Shown here one piece after another: positions 11,467 through 21,525 of a stretch of DNA of 64,000 nucleotides. Source of the stretch: Ceratopteris richardii (taxonomy: Eukaryota; Streptophyta; Polypodiopsida; Polypodiales; Pteridaceae). The stretch spans positions 96,655,094-96,719,093 of the forward strand of contig CM035427.1 in the NCBI GenBank assembly GCA_020310875.1, written 5' to 3'. Position numbers and translations under genes: made by a program. The notes beneath the pieces were generated by a model. It was not told where the DNA came from, made no database searches, and saw only the letters and a list, made by a program, of their open reading frames with translations. Position 1 is the stretch's first letter; each line of letters begins with the position of its first letter.

Positions 11467-12489
11467 TGATGGAGAGTGTTAATCTCCAAAAGAATAAGTT
11501 GATCTTGAATTTAGACCACCTCTATATCAAGAACAACTTCAGACTCCACCAAATTTAAAGAACATTCACTAACTTATCAGAAAAACAATTATTCTGAAAA
11601 ACTCAACTTCTCAGAAAAGTCTGCTGCAGATTAATCCTCAGTTGACTAATCATTTGTGTAAAGTTTTTGATAAAACTTTGTAGATTACTTTGCCTTAAGG
11701 TTGCGCACCTTCTCCAACTTAAATCTCCTCAAATGATTGAGTATACTTTGAGAAATGACTCAAACACTTTACCTATGTGTAAAACTGCTTCTCTGAGATG
11801 GCGACTTTGACACCTGTAACTTCTTAACTATAGTTCTCCCAATGTCGAACCCGTTTGATCAAATGATTTTGGATATAGATAGCTTATCCCTCAACTTAGA
11901 TTTTGAGCTATCATTTGTGTAAAACTTTACACTGTGCACTGAGCACTGTCCATTTCTTTGACCATGAAATCTGCGCCTGTTTCAGAAGACACTTAGAGTT
12001 TTTCACATACAAATGTTCCTACTCAAAATTCTCTCAACCTGTTTACAATTGAACTCTCAAAATCTAACCATAGATGGATTAACTATGGACTTAGATATGT
12101 TCAGAAGGATTTCTCAAAAGATTAACTACAGAAGGAGAATGAGAGAAAAGATCGACGCGCATAATTCTCAGAAATATTTCTTCTTATCATTCTTCATACA
12201 TCTGATAGATGATACATACAATGTTCATCTTCTATTCACCTATTGTCTTCTCTATCTCATCTATATCTCTTCTTTCATCTCTCCTACTCATGAACACGTA
12301 TCTATCTATATATATATACGAGTCTAACTCGTCATTTTTCTAAGTACATTGAAATAGTTTACAAGAATAATGTACAAAGGTGAAATTTCTGAATCCTTCT
12401 TCTCTTTGAATCTAATCTTCAAACTTCCATCTGTCTTTCCACTTGTAAACTTCATGAAATCACTAATTGTTGATTGCTCTGCTCTAACA
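11467..12489 (-). repeat. 5' LTR of copia element D
   Basis: 1,023 bp, TG...CA, partner of 6174-7196. Followed at 12490 by the target duplication CCTAT. Confidence 0.95.
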
Positions 12490-12494
12490 CCTAT

Positions 12495-12807
12495 TACCTG
12501 CAAGAGAGGGCTCTTTGGTTGGCCCCCACACATCTGTGTGCACAAGGTCTAACACACCATGTGCTACATATGCACTCTTCTTGAAGGGCTGCCTAGTAGA
12601 CTTGCCTAATTGACAAGCTTCACGCATCTCATGCAACATTTGTAATGAAAAATGTGGTAAACCTCTTACCAATTGCCTCTTCTCCATGTCTTTCAACCTT
12701 TGAATGTTGATGTGCCCACACCTTTTATGCCACAAATCCAAATCTCCAATCTTCTTGTCACCATAGGTGATGAACATTGCCTTGTTGCTTTCCTTTGCCA
12801 ATGTCAA
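12495..12807 (-). pseudogene. Integrase N-terminal part of element C
   Basis: Reads LDLWHKRCGHINIQRLKDM ... ACQLGKSTRQPF, the zinc-binding GAG-pre-integrase module, then VHTDVWGPTKEPS leading into the integrase core. The frame is continuous with 6173 once D is removed. Above about 12810 it degrades into a duplicated stretch (12815-13130). Confidence 0.85.
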
Positions 12808-12814
12808 GAGTGAA

Positions 12815-13130
12815 CATCCTTCTTTCCTTTGGTTCTCAGCTCATGGCCATTCCTTGGGTCTTCAATAAAGCATCCTTTGTGGTTGAACTTGACTTGGTAT
12901 CCCTTTTCAACCATCTGTCCAATAGAGATTAAGTTCATTGTAATAGTAGGAACATGCAATACCTAAGATAGTCATTCCTTCTTTCCTTTGGCTATCAGCT
13001 CATAGCCATTCCTTGGGTCTTCAATAAAGCATCCTTTGTGGTTGAACTTGGTATCCTTTTTCAACCATCTATCCAATAGAGATTAAGTTCTTTGTAATAG
13101 TAGGAACATGCAATACCTCAGATAGTCCTT
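12815..13130 (-). repeat. Tandem duplication in the protease-integrase linker of C
   Basis: Two adjacent copies with a period of about 159 bp; both contain GCCATTCCTTGGGTCTTCAA (12846 and 13005) and end near ATGCAATACCT. The copies differ by small indels, so the duplication is not very recent. It breaks the C polyprotein frame. Confidence 0.85.
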
Positions 13131-13332
13131 TTGCTTTATGGTTGCCTTCAAGCTTTACATCTCCCATCTGTTGTATCTCATGCTTTGTGTTGTCTCCTGT
13201 CTCCACAAAGCCTCTTTGCTTGGGTGCTTGAAGATTGCTGAAGTACTCCTCTTTACCTGACATGTGATTACTACAACCACTATCTATATCCCACACCTCA
13301 TCATGTGGTTGACCTTCACTTTTATGCTTCAT
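13069..13332 (-). pseudogene. Copia protease of element C
   Basis: 87 residues with the aspartic protease active-site motif DSGCSNHMSG and the downstream copia stretch VLHVPTITKNLISIG. The gag tail at 13335-13719 is in the same frame. A working protease would need dimerisation and an intact polyprotein, and both are lost here. Confidence 0.85.
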
Positions 13333-13334
13333 AG

Positions 13335-13719
13335 CTAATAAATGCTCATTTTTTGAATTTGTTGAGGAGTTAGCATAATTACCTTGCCCTTTGTAATTGT
13401 TCCCACCTTGCTTTTGCCAACAATCCTTGGAATAGTATCCTTGCTTCCCACAATTGAAGAATCCATTCGAGTTGGAGTAGCCTTGACCTCCATATCTTCC
13501 TCCTCTACCTCTTCCTGTTCCTCATCCTCTTGATGATTGACCTTCATCTTGGCTTGATTGACTCCCTTGATAGCTTTGGTTGCCTTGCTGGTAGTTGCTT
13601 CTACCCCTTCCTCTTGAACCACCTCTGTTGCCTTTCCCTCTTCCTCCTTTGCTTGCATAGAAGAGTTGGTCTTGGCTGCCTTTTGACTTGTTGCCTCCAT
13701 GGTTGAGCTCCTCAGTCAC
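13335..13719 (-). pseudogene. Gag C-terminal Gly/Arg/Gln-rich region of C
   Basis: In the protease frame this reads as a Gly, Arg, Ser and Gln-rich RNA-binding tail. The zinc knuckle reads FFNCGKQGYYSKDC: the first Cys is replaced by Phe and the His by Tyr, so two of four zinc ligands are gone. A TGA near 13522 interrupts it. It is out of frame with the upstream capsid part (13716-14183). Confidence 0.75.
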
Positions 13720-14183
13720 CTAAGAGAAGTAAGTTCCTCAAAATCTGGTAATGAATCCCTTATATACACAGAGGTTGTGAATGCCTTCCATTTATCATCT
13801 TCTCTAAGCCCATTAAGTGTGTGGGCAACTAGGTCATCATCATCTACAACACATCCTATTGAACCAAGTGCATCCGAGATCTCTTTTACTTTGAGTATGA
13901 AGTCATTAATGCTCTGATTTGATGACTTCCTAAGGTTTTTAAGTTCATTCTTGAGCTGAATTTTTCTATCCTTTGTAGAGGTAGAGTACAACCTTTCTAA
14001 AAACTCCCAAACCTTCTTAGATGTATCTAGGTCTTGAATATGACCTATCATGGAGTTGCTTATGTGTTGAGAAAGAATGAAGATCACTCTCGTATCCCTT
14101 TCTTCCCATTCTCTAATGGCTCTCCTTTGATTCTCAGTAGGTGTATATGGATCTATGCATGGCTTCACCTCAGTACCACTAAC
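13716..14183 (-). pseudogene. Copia gag capsid region of element C
   Basis: From SGTEVKPC onward this is a copia gag (REWEERDTRVIFILSQ, DTSKKVWEFLERLY, LKNLRKSSNQSINDFI). The apparent start at 14184-14225 lies inside the LTR of E. The genuine N-terminus is beyond E at 18757-18880, in the same frame once E is removed. Confidence 0.85.
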
Positions 14184-15224
14184 TGTTGGTGCAGACCAAT
14201 CACCAATTGAAGTTTTGAAAGTCAAAGAATGAACACAAGATCAATTCTTGAAGCATAGAAGATGTTTAAATTCAGGGGTTGAAAGAAATGTATACATATG
14301 TACATTAGTTGAGATATAGCTCACTTATGTTTTTGATTAGTCAAAAGCTTGTACATATTTGCCTATAAATACTATGGAAAATGTCGGGTTAAGTATGAGA
14401 GAGCATGAGAGAGTGAAAGAATGTAGAGCATGAGAATTCAGTAGAATTTGATGTCAATAGACACTTATGAAGAGATTAGAATAGCTCTCTCATCCAGATG
14501 TAATTTTTCTCAGAAATGATAGAAAGTTTGCGCCTGATGTTTCTGAGTTTTCTCCTTCTATGTTAGATCTTTTGTGAAATGCTTTTGTACAAGTCTAAGT
14601 CCATAGGTGATTGACCTTTGTACAAATTTTTAGCCTCCAATGGTGATCAGGCTAAGAGAATTCTGTGTAGGAACATTTGTATGTGAAGAAGTGTTCACTA
14701 GTTCCTGAAATAGGCACAAATTTTGAAGTCAATGATTTGATCAGTTCTCCTTCTACAATTTAAAGTTTTGAGCAAGTAAGCATTAAATATTTAAGTTACA
14801 AGGTAAGATACTGATGGCTAAAAGCATTTGCTAAAAAGGGTTCTATTCTTGGAGAACCATGTCTTAGAAGTTATAGGTGTCTAAATCCACTTCTCAGAAG
14901 TACAGTTTTAGACATAGGTGACTTGTCAAGATGATTTCTCAAGTTATACTCAATCTTTTGAAGTGATTTGACTTGGAGGAGGTGCGTAATCTTTAGGCAA
15001 CACCTGGTGCAAAGTTTTATCAAAAACTTTACACATTTGCTTAGTCAATGAGAGAGATATGTGCAGCAGACTTTCAGTAGTATCATCATCTTCACAGATT
15101 TTCCAGAATCCTTATAATTGATTATTGATTTTCTAAATTGGTGGAAGTTTTAACTTACTCTTGATATAGAGGTGCTCTAATTTCAAGAATAAGTTATTCT
15201 TTTGGACATTAACACTCTGCATCA
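14184..15224 (+). repeat. 5' LTR of copia element E
   Basis: 1,041 bp, starts TGTTGG and ends GCATCA just before the PBS. A TATA-like CTATAAATAC at about 14363 is a plausible promoter in U3. 14664-15224 matches 18196-18756 without length change. Confidence 0.92.
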
Positions 15225-15225
15225 G

Positions 15226-15238
15226 TGGTATCAGAGCA
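15226..15238 (+). promoter_or_regulatory. Primer-binding site of element E
   Basis: GTGGTATCAGAGC, an exact match to the initiator-Met tRNA type PBS, one base after the LTR end. Confidence 0.93.
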
Positions 15239-15446
15239 GAAAGCATCAGAATTGAAGAAAGGAGGATCCCGACTGCTGCAGCTACAAAGAATTTGACATC
15301 TGAAGATTCAAAAGGTGAAAGCTTGGAAGAAAAGCTTGAGGAGGAGATCATACGACATCAAGGAAGACAAAAGGAGTGTCATTCAAAGTAAAGGTAACCT
15401 TATACTTTATAAAGCTTGAAGGATTCAATACACAGGTGAAGGAAGG

Positions 15447-15947
15447 ATGGGAGATTCTCTTCAAATAGAGAAGTTGGATAGAGAGAACTATCCAGCATGG
15501 TCAATGAGGATGGAAGCTCATCTAATGAGCAAAGATTTGATAGCTTACATTACAGGTGAAGAAGAAAAGCCACAATTCAGAGATCCTAGTGTTCCAACTA
15601 GGGAAGAATTATCAGATTTGAAGAATTGGATGAAAAGAGATGTTCAAGCTAGGAGCATTATCTATATGGCTGTTAATGACTACTTGCTACCTCACATTAG
15701 AGGTCTTGAAAGTGCAAGTGATATATGGAATGCTTTGGAGGAGCATTTCCAAAACACCACAAAGTCTAGGAAGGCATCCTTGTGGGCAAAAATTACCACT
15801 TTCAAGAAGAAGGCCTCTCAATCCATTTCAGATTATGTAACAAGGATGAAAGACATTGCAGATGCATTAGGAGCTGTTGATGAAGACATTGAGGAGGATA
15901 AATTGGTAAGGCAAATCCTTACAGGTTTGAGAGGTTTGAGGTGCTAG
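15447..15947 (+). pseudogene. Copia gag N-terminal part of element E
   Basis: 166 residues starting MGDSLQIEKLDRENYPAW, the RNA-packaging gag. The capsid-like region (DLKNWMKRDVQARSIIYMAVN ... FKKKASQSISDYVTRMKDIAD) is intact up to LVRQILTGLRG. There a deletion joins it to integrase in another frame, ending in LRC and a stop. The zinc knuckle and protease are absent. The product could at most be a truncated gag. Confidence 0.9.
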
Positions 15948-18202
15948 GACATAAGATCTCTGAGTTAGATCTTTGGCACAAGAGGCTTGGACATTTCAAT
16001 GAAAGAGGTATCAAAGATATGATTAACAATGGTTCAGTGCTTGGATTGCCTAATGTTGCAGGTCAACATATGACATACAGATGTGAGGCATGTCAATTAG
16101 GTAAGGCTCATAAGCAATTATATTCCAAGCATGGTTTTATGTACTCAGAGAAGCTTGAATTGGTACACACAGATGTGTGGGGACCATCAAAATATTTCAG
16201 TATAAATGGATCGAGGTACTATGTAATTTATGTTGATGATGCTACTAGCATCACTATCTATGTGATGAAAGATAAGTCAGAGGTGTTCAATACATTCAAA
16301 CATTATCATGTGTATGTAGAGAGAATTACAGGTCATAAATTGAAGAGACTAAGGTCAGATGGAGGGGGAGAGTATTTCTCTAATGAGTTCAGTGATTACT
16401 TGTGGAATGCAGGTATAAAGAGGGAAAATACTTGCAGGTACTCTCCTCAACAAAATGGTGTAGCAAAAAGGAGGAATAGAACTCTTGTTGAGTTTGCAAG
16501 ATCCATGATGAGAGAGAAGAATTGCCCTAACTATTTGTGGGCTGAGGCTGTGAATACGGATACTTATTTGGTCAATAGGTTACCATGTAAAGCCTTGCAG
16601 GGTATGACACCATATGAGGCATGGTGGGGTAAGAGACCTACCTTAGATCATTGCAAAGTATTTGGGTGTTTGGCATATGCATATGTGCCATCACAATTAA
16701 GGCACAAATTGGAACCTAAAGCTGAAAAATATGTATTCATTGGTTATGATGATAAGCAGATAGGATATAGATTGTGGAGTCCATCCACAAAGCAATTCAT
16801 TGTGTCTAAGGATGTTACATTTGATGAGCAAGGTACTTGGTATGCAGGTACCATCAATATTAATACAGATGATGAAGAAGTTGTAAGTCAAAAGAAAGGT
16901 AAATCAAGGGTTCAGATATTTGATGAACAAGAGAATAATGAAGTGCAGGTTGAAGTTGAAGAAATGCCAAGATTTGATCCTGAGTGTGATGAACCAGAAA
17001 CCTCAAGGAGTGGAGAACTCAGAAGGTCATCAAGACACAAGTGGCAACCTACAAGGTATAGCTATGATACTTCTTTTTTGGCTACCAAAGATTATGCTTA
17101 CATGATAAAGGTAGATGAAGATCCTTCTACATTTGAAGACGCAAAAGGTAAGGAAAATTGGGAGAAAGCTATGCAGGAAGAATATGATGCATTGATGGAG
17201 AATCAGACTTGGGATTTAGTTCCTAAACCAAATAGCCAGAAGATCATTGGATGCAAATGGGTTTACAAGACAAAGAAGTTTGCAGATGGAAGTGTGTCTA
17301 GGTACAAAGCTAGACTTGTTGTGAAAGGGTTTGCTCAAACATATGGTGTTGACTATGATGAGACCTATAGTCCTGTGGCAAAGATGACAACCATCAGGAC
17401 ACTCATAGCAATTGCTGCATGTAAAGGTTGGAAATTGAGTCAATTAGATGTGAAGAATGCTTTTTTGAATGGTTACATTTCAGATGATGTTTTCATGGAG
17501 CAACCTCAAGGATTCAGATATGGAAGGTATACAGATCATGTGTGTAAGCTCAAGAGAGCTTTGTATGGCTTGAAGCAGGCCCCAAAGGCATGGAACTATA
17601 GACTTGTAAAGTTCTTGAAAGAACTTGGATTTCAAGTATCTAAAGCAGATAGTAGCTTGCTTGTCAAAGAAAGTGATGATGGGTTCATTTACATGTGCAT
17701 ATATGTTGATGATATAATTCTTACAGGTACAGATGAGAAAGGCATTCAAAGCCTAAAGAAGCAAATGGAGAAAGAGTTCAAAATCAGTGATTTGGGAGAT
17801 TTGTCATACTTCTTGGGCATGCAGATCTCATACACTCAACATGGAGTGTATGTGACTCAAGAAAGGTATTTGAGAAACTTGTTAATCAAGTATAAAATGA
17901 ATGATTGCAGGGTAGCACCTACTCCAATGGAGGTGAACCACAAATTGAGCAGATATGGAGGTGAAGAGTTCAAGGACATGAAACAATATCAGAGTTTGGT
18001 TGGTAGTCTTATCTATGCTACATTAACTAGACCTGACTTGTCATATGCAGTTGGGGTATTATCTCAATTCATGCATTGTCCTAGAAAAGAACATTGGATT
18101 GCACGTCAAAGAGTGTTGAGGTACATTAAGGGTACACTCAAGGAAGGTTTGTATTATGGTTTTACATCAGATACAAATATCAAGATCTATAGTTATGTGT
18201 AG
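15941..18202 (+). pseudogene. Copia integrase-RT frame of element E, RNase H missing
   Basis: 753 residues, no internal stop. Order: GAG-pre-integrase module (LWHKRLGHFNERG, CEACQLGKAH), integrase Asp (VHTDVWGPS), Asp (RSDGGGEYF), Glu region (SPQQNGVAKRRNRT), RT from about residue 400 (LVPKPNSQKIIGCKWVYK, DVKNAFLNGY, LYGLKQAPKAW), catalytic IYVDDIILTGTD near 590, and RT thumb to TSDTNIKIYS. The frame then runs into LTR sequence and stops at TAG 18200-18202, so RNase H is deleted. Gag zinc knuckle and protease are also gone. The long open frame suggests recent origin, yet the element cannot complete replication alone. Confidence 0.92.
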
Positions 18203-18756
18203 GAACATTTGTATGTGAAGAAGTGTTCACTAGTTCCTGAAACAGGTGCAAATTTTGAAGTCAATGATTTGATCAGTTCTCCTTCTACAGTTTAAAGTTT
18301 TGAGCAAGTAAGCATTCAATCTTTAAGTTAGAAGGTAAGCTACTCATGGCTAAAAGCATTTGCTAAAACGGGTTCTATTCTTGGAGAACCATGTCTTAGA
18401 AGTTATAGGTGTCTAAATCGACTTCTCAGAAGTACAGTTTTAGACATAGGTGACTTGTCAAGATGATTTCTCAAGTTATACTCAATCTTTTGAAGTGATT
18501 TGACTTGGAGGAGGTGCGCAATCTTTAGGCAACACCTGATGCAAAGTTTTATAAAAAACTTTACACATTTGCTTAGTCAATGAGAGAGATATATGCAGCA
18601 GACTTTCAGTAGTATCATCATCTTCACAGATTTTCCAGAATCCTTATAATTGATTATTGATTTTCTAAATTGGTGGAAGTTTTAACCTACTCTTGATATA
18701 GAGGTGCTCTAATTTCAAGAATAAGTTATTCTTTTGGAGATTGACACTCTCCATCA
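18196..18756 (+). repeat. Truncated 3' LTR of element E
   Basis: 561 bp matching the end of the 5' LTR. The junction at TGTGTAGG lies directly after RT coding sequence, with no polypurine tract. Confidence 0.93.
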
Positions 18757-18880
18757 CTAACCAATCCCCAAAGACCCTTTCCCATGAACAAGTTAGAGAT
18801 TATAAACTTCCAAGGTTGGTAATTGCTTTTTTCAAGCTTCTCAATCTGAGTATTATAGTCTCCCACTGTGTATGAGACTA
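18757..18880 (-). pseudogene. Gag N-terminus of element C beyond E
   Basis: Minus strand encodes EKLEKSNYQPWKF and LFMGKGLWGLV, the standard copia gag opening. It continues in frame across E into SGTEVKPC at 14183. No clear ATG is kept. 18881-19060 is the untranslated leader. Confidence 0.75.
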
Positions 18881-19060
18881 TATGTGGCTCCTAATCCCTC
18901 CTTGGATTGTGATAGATGTTAGAAAGAATTATATGTTACCTTCCCACAAGAGCATCCACTTGTCGTGAACTTTCAAGGTGATAGAAGCTCCCCCTTGCTT
19001 CAAATCCTTCTTCAAATCTTGTTGGTCTTTGCTTCAATCCTTGGCTCCTCCTCTTTGTGT

Positions 19061-19220
19061 CTTCAATGCTCAATTATGAGCTCTGATACCACTAATCGAG
19101 TATATCCACCCCTAGTTGCAGTAGAAAAAACTTCAAGGCCTCCTCTTGATTTCTTCAATGCTGAATTATGAGCTTTGATACCACTGATGGAGTATATCCA
19201 CTCCTAGTTGTAGCAAAAGA
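19061..19220 (-). repeat. Duplicated PBS-LTR junction of element C
   Basis: Two copies, about 92 bp apart, of the LTR end plus PBS. The first (19061-19128) reads CTTCAATGCTCAATTATGAG with GATACCACTAATCGAG, the second (19153-19220) with GATACCACTGATGGAG. On the minus strand the inner copy gives GTGGTATCAAAGCTC at 19170-19184, an initiator-Met PBS with one mismatch. Confidence 0.85.
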
Positions 19221-19965
19221 ATGATAGGCCCTTCCTAGGACCAAACAGTTCACTACCACAATCCACCAAAAATTGAATTTCTCTTTGCAGCTAAGGATTG
19301 AACTTATGAAATTTTGCACAGCAAAAATAGACTCTCCAAGCTTTCCAAGAAGCCATAGATCACTCAATTTGGAGAATGTGAGCTATGCCAAACTCCTTGC
19401 ACAACTGGTAGCTTGCACCTATGTGTACCTTCCAACACACATATATTTGGGAATATGCAGAGATCAGACCAGAGATCTTTCAAGCTCAACATAATCAAGG
19501 TTAATGAAAACTTGATACTAAGATTACATCCAAAAAAAAGCTTACAATCATAAGAACAAAATGATTTATGTTGCAAATGAATCAGACTACTACATAAAGA
19601 GATATGGGTGATCAAAGATCACTTCCTATGAGAAAACTCTAGCAAGCAAGGGGCTTGCTTAGGTAGGGGCTAGCTTAGACCTGGAGTAAACACTCTTAAT
19701 GAGAGCCTACAAGTGTTCAAATGGTAGAGGAGGATAGCCATGACTTTGCTCCATGTCTTTGCTTATATAATGCTAAAAAAGGTAGTTGTAAATTTGAATT
19801 CAAAAATGCCCTCCAAATGATCCCGAATTTTCTCCATCAATTAGGTGAGCAAAAGGCTAAAAAAACTTGTGGAAAAATGGTTGTATATCAGACCAAAAAT
19901 TTTGAGTGATGTGGCACTTCAACTTAGCATTAGTTCCCACACTTAAGATTGCTAAAATTCTAACA
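19185..19965 (-). repeat. 5' LTR of copia element C
   Basis: 781 bp, TG...CA on the plus strand, homologous to 4604-5409 but visibly diverged and with one 25-bp gap. Followed by ACACA, which does not match the flank of the other LTR. Confidence 0.8.
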
Positions 19966-20880
19966 ACACACACCTTCTGTCGACGCACACATAGCTTCAA
20001 TGGGACCTTGTGACCTTTGATTGAATTGCCTAGCACTCCTCTGCACACACCAAAGTCACACTTCTTGCACCCTTTGCACTTGGTTCTCTAGGTCGTACAC
20101 TCACTATATGTCTCTTGCTCTTCTCTCTCCTAGTGTAGACTATGATCACCTTGCTTAGTCTAACCAAGAATAATGCCGTGCCCTGAGTTGAGTGTCGGTT
20201 CACGTATGCTCCTAATTGATAGAGTATCTTGGTGCTCACTTTGATGTCCCAAGATTGTCTCCAAATGTGGGCAGCCAATGAATCCTTGTTTTGTCCTGTA
20301 GTGACTTTAGGACAATAACAAATTTTTGAATGGGGGCCATACTTTCACTTCTATGTATGCTTCCTCTTCACATGACTTCACATTTTTCCTTTCAATTCTT
20401 CAAATGTGTACCTAAGGGAGGGTTCACCTGAACCTTACAAACACTTTAACACTTTGAACCTTAGAGAAATTACAGAAAGGCACTCTACCACTTGCTTCCA
20501 ACTTTTTGCAAAATATAACCTTTGTGAACAATTGATTGTGCACTAGCTATGCACCTTGACAATTGAACTTTGAATGCTTTGACCCTGACCATCTTGACTT
20601 TGAACTTGATCATGTTGAATTTGACCACTTTGACTTTGACTTTTGACTTTGATCGTGTTGACTTGGACCAAAATTACTTTAATGGGCTCAATAGTTGCCC
20701 ACCACCTAATGGGCTCTCTGTCTCGGAGAGCTAACAACCAAAATGCTGAGCAGAAATGACACCATGATTCCTGTGCTGCAAAATCTTCAAACGGATATTT
20801 GACAAGCTATTAAGTCCACTAGAAAGAGTAAAGAACAAACACTAGAGAAGAACCAAAAAAACTGTGCATTGAAGAGCAGG
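19966..20880. other. Unassigned spacer between C and F
   Basis: 915 bp with only short, unrecognised frames (such as 20030-20278, minus). 20555-20670 is rich in TTGAC motifs. After removal of F this segment is continuous with 48380 onward. Confidence 0.5.
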
Positions 20881-21525
20881 TGTTGCTCTAGCACAATGGT
20901 AAGTACCACCTTAAGAAGCTCCACCTCCTTAATGTCAATCCGAAGAAGAGATACGAGTGATATGAAGATCGTGAATGTGAGATGAAATGAGAGTGAAGGT
21001 GAGAAGCATAAAGATGCACACACACATACACACACACTACGAAGAGACAAGCAAGATACAATGGAAGGTGAGAAATTAACTCTATTACTCAAGGTCTCAA
21101 ATACAAGCTCAAAATAGCTCTAAGCTCACACCAACTAACAAGCTCCCTCAAAAATGAGCTCTCTAGCTCTTTTTATAGTTTCTAGACTAGTTTTGACCGG
21201 TTTCACATCTAGTGACCAGCATAGTTAAAAATAGGTCCTAAATGCTATTTGAGAGGGTAAACGGTGTCTAAAAATAACCAAAATTGGTATGCGCATTCTA
21301 CCTAAGCTCCTCAAGCTCGAGGACTCCTCGGCTTGCACAAAATGGAGCTATGGATTACAAAATGGGGTTTTCTATGTTACATATGTTACAATTAGTGATG
21401 AAAATCACTGTTGAATGTTTGAAGAAGTAATAAAAAACATATTTGGTTGGAAAACTGATCCGACTGGCTCCCTGCACCGTCTTTACATACTTCCGCGTCG
21501 TCTGTGCCTCTGACTGCTTCCAACA
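20881..21525 (-). repeat. 3' LTR of gypsy element F
   Basis: 645 bp, TG...CA. Contains a CA-rich microsatellite near 21018-21040. Same length as its partner, with about 11 substitutions. Confidence 0.93.

Larger units (their letters stand above)
6174..12489 (-). mobile_element. Copia element D inserted in the integrase of C
   Basis: Complete-ended minus-strand Ty1/copia element, 6,316 bp, with two 1,023-bp LTRs and a perfect 5-bp duplicated target CCTAT at 6169-6173 and 12490-12494. Both LTRs begin TG and end CA. Removing D and one target copy restores the host integrase frame of C, which confirms the borders. About twenty differences separate the LTRs by eye (~2%), so the insertion is fairly recent. 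gag, pol and RT carry several stops and one large deletion, so it cannot move on its own. Confidence 0.95.
14184..18756 (+). mobile_element. Copia element E inserted in the gag of C, doubly deleted
   Basis: Plus-strand copia element of 4,573 bp flanked by a perfect 5-bp duplicated target CTAAC at 14179-14183 and 18757-18761. The 5' LTR is complete (14184-15224). The 3' LTR has only its last 561 bp (18196-18756). A second deletion joins gag to integrase near 15940. It is the sister of D in protein sequence, and the downstream parts of the two LTRs are related, but the first half of the LTR differs. Removing E restores the gag frame of C. Confidence 0.95.
4604..19965 (-). mobile_element. Copia element C, old, internally deleted, hosting D and E
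   Basis: Minus-strand Ty1/copia element. Its 5' LTR is at 19185-19965, 3' LTR at 4604-5409, with an initiator-Met PBS beside the first and a purine tract beside the second. Removing the nested elements D (6174-12489) and E (14184-18756) with their duplicated targets leaves about 4.5 kb. Protein order on the minus strand is gag, zinc knuckle, protease, integrase, then a deletion fusing integrase to RNase H. The two LTRs are clearly diverged and no matching target duplication was found, so pairing of these LTRs is probable rather than proven. Confidence 0.75.

Noticed and set aside
4604..19965. A target duplication for element C
   Set aside because: The 5-bp flanks (ATGGA and ACACA) do not match, so it is not claimed; LTR pairing rests on homology, PBS and order only.
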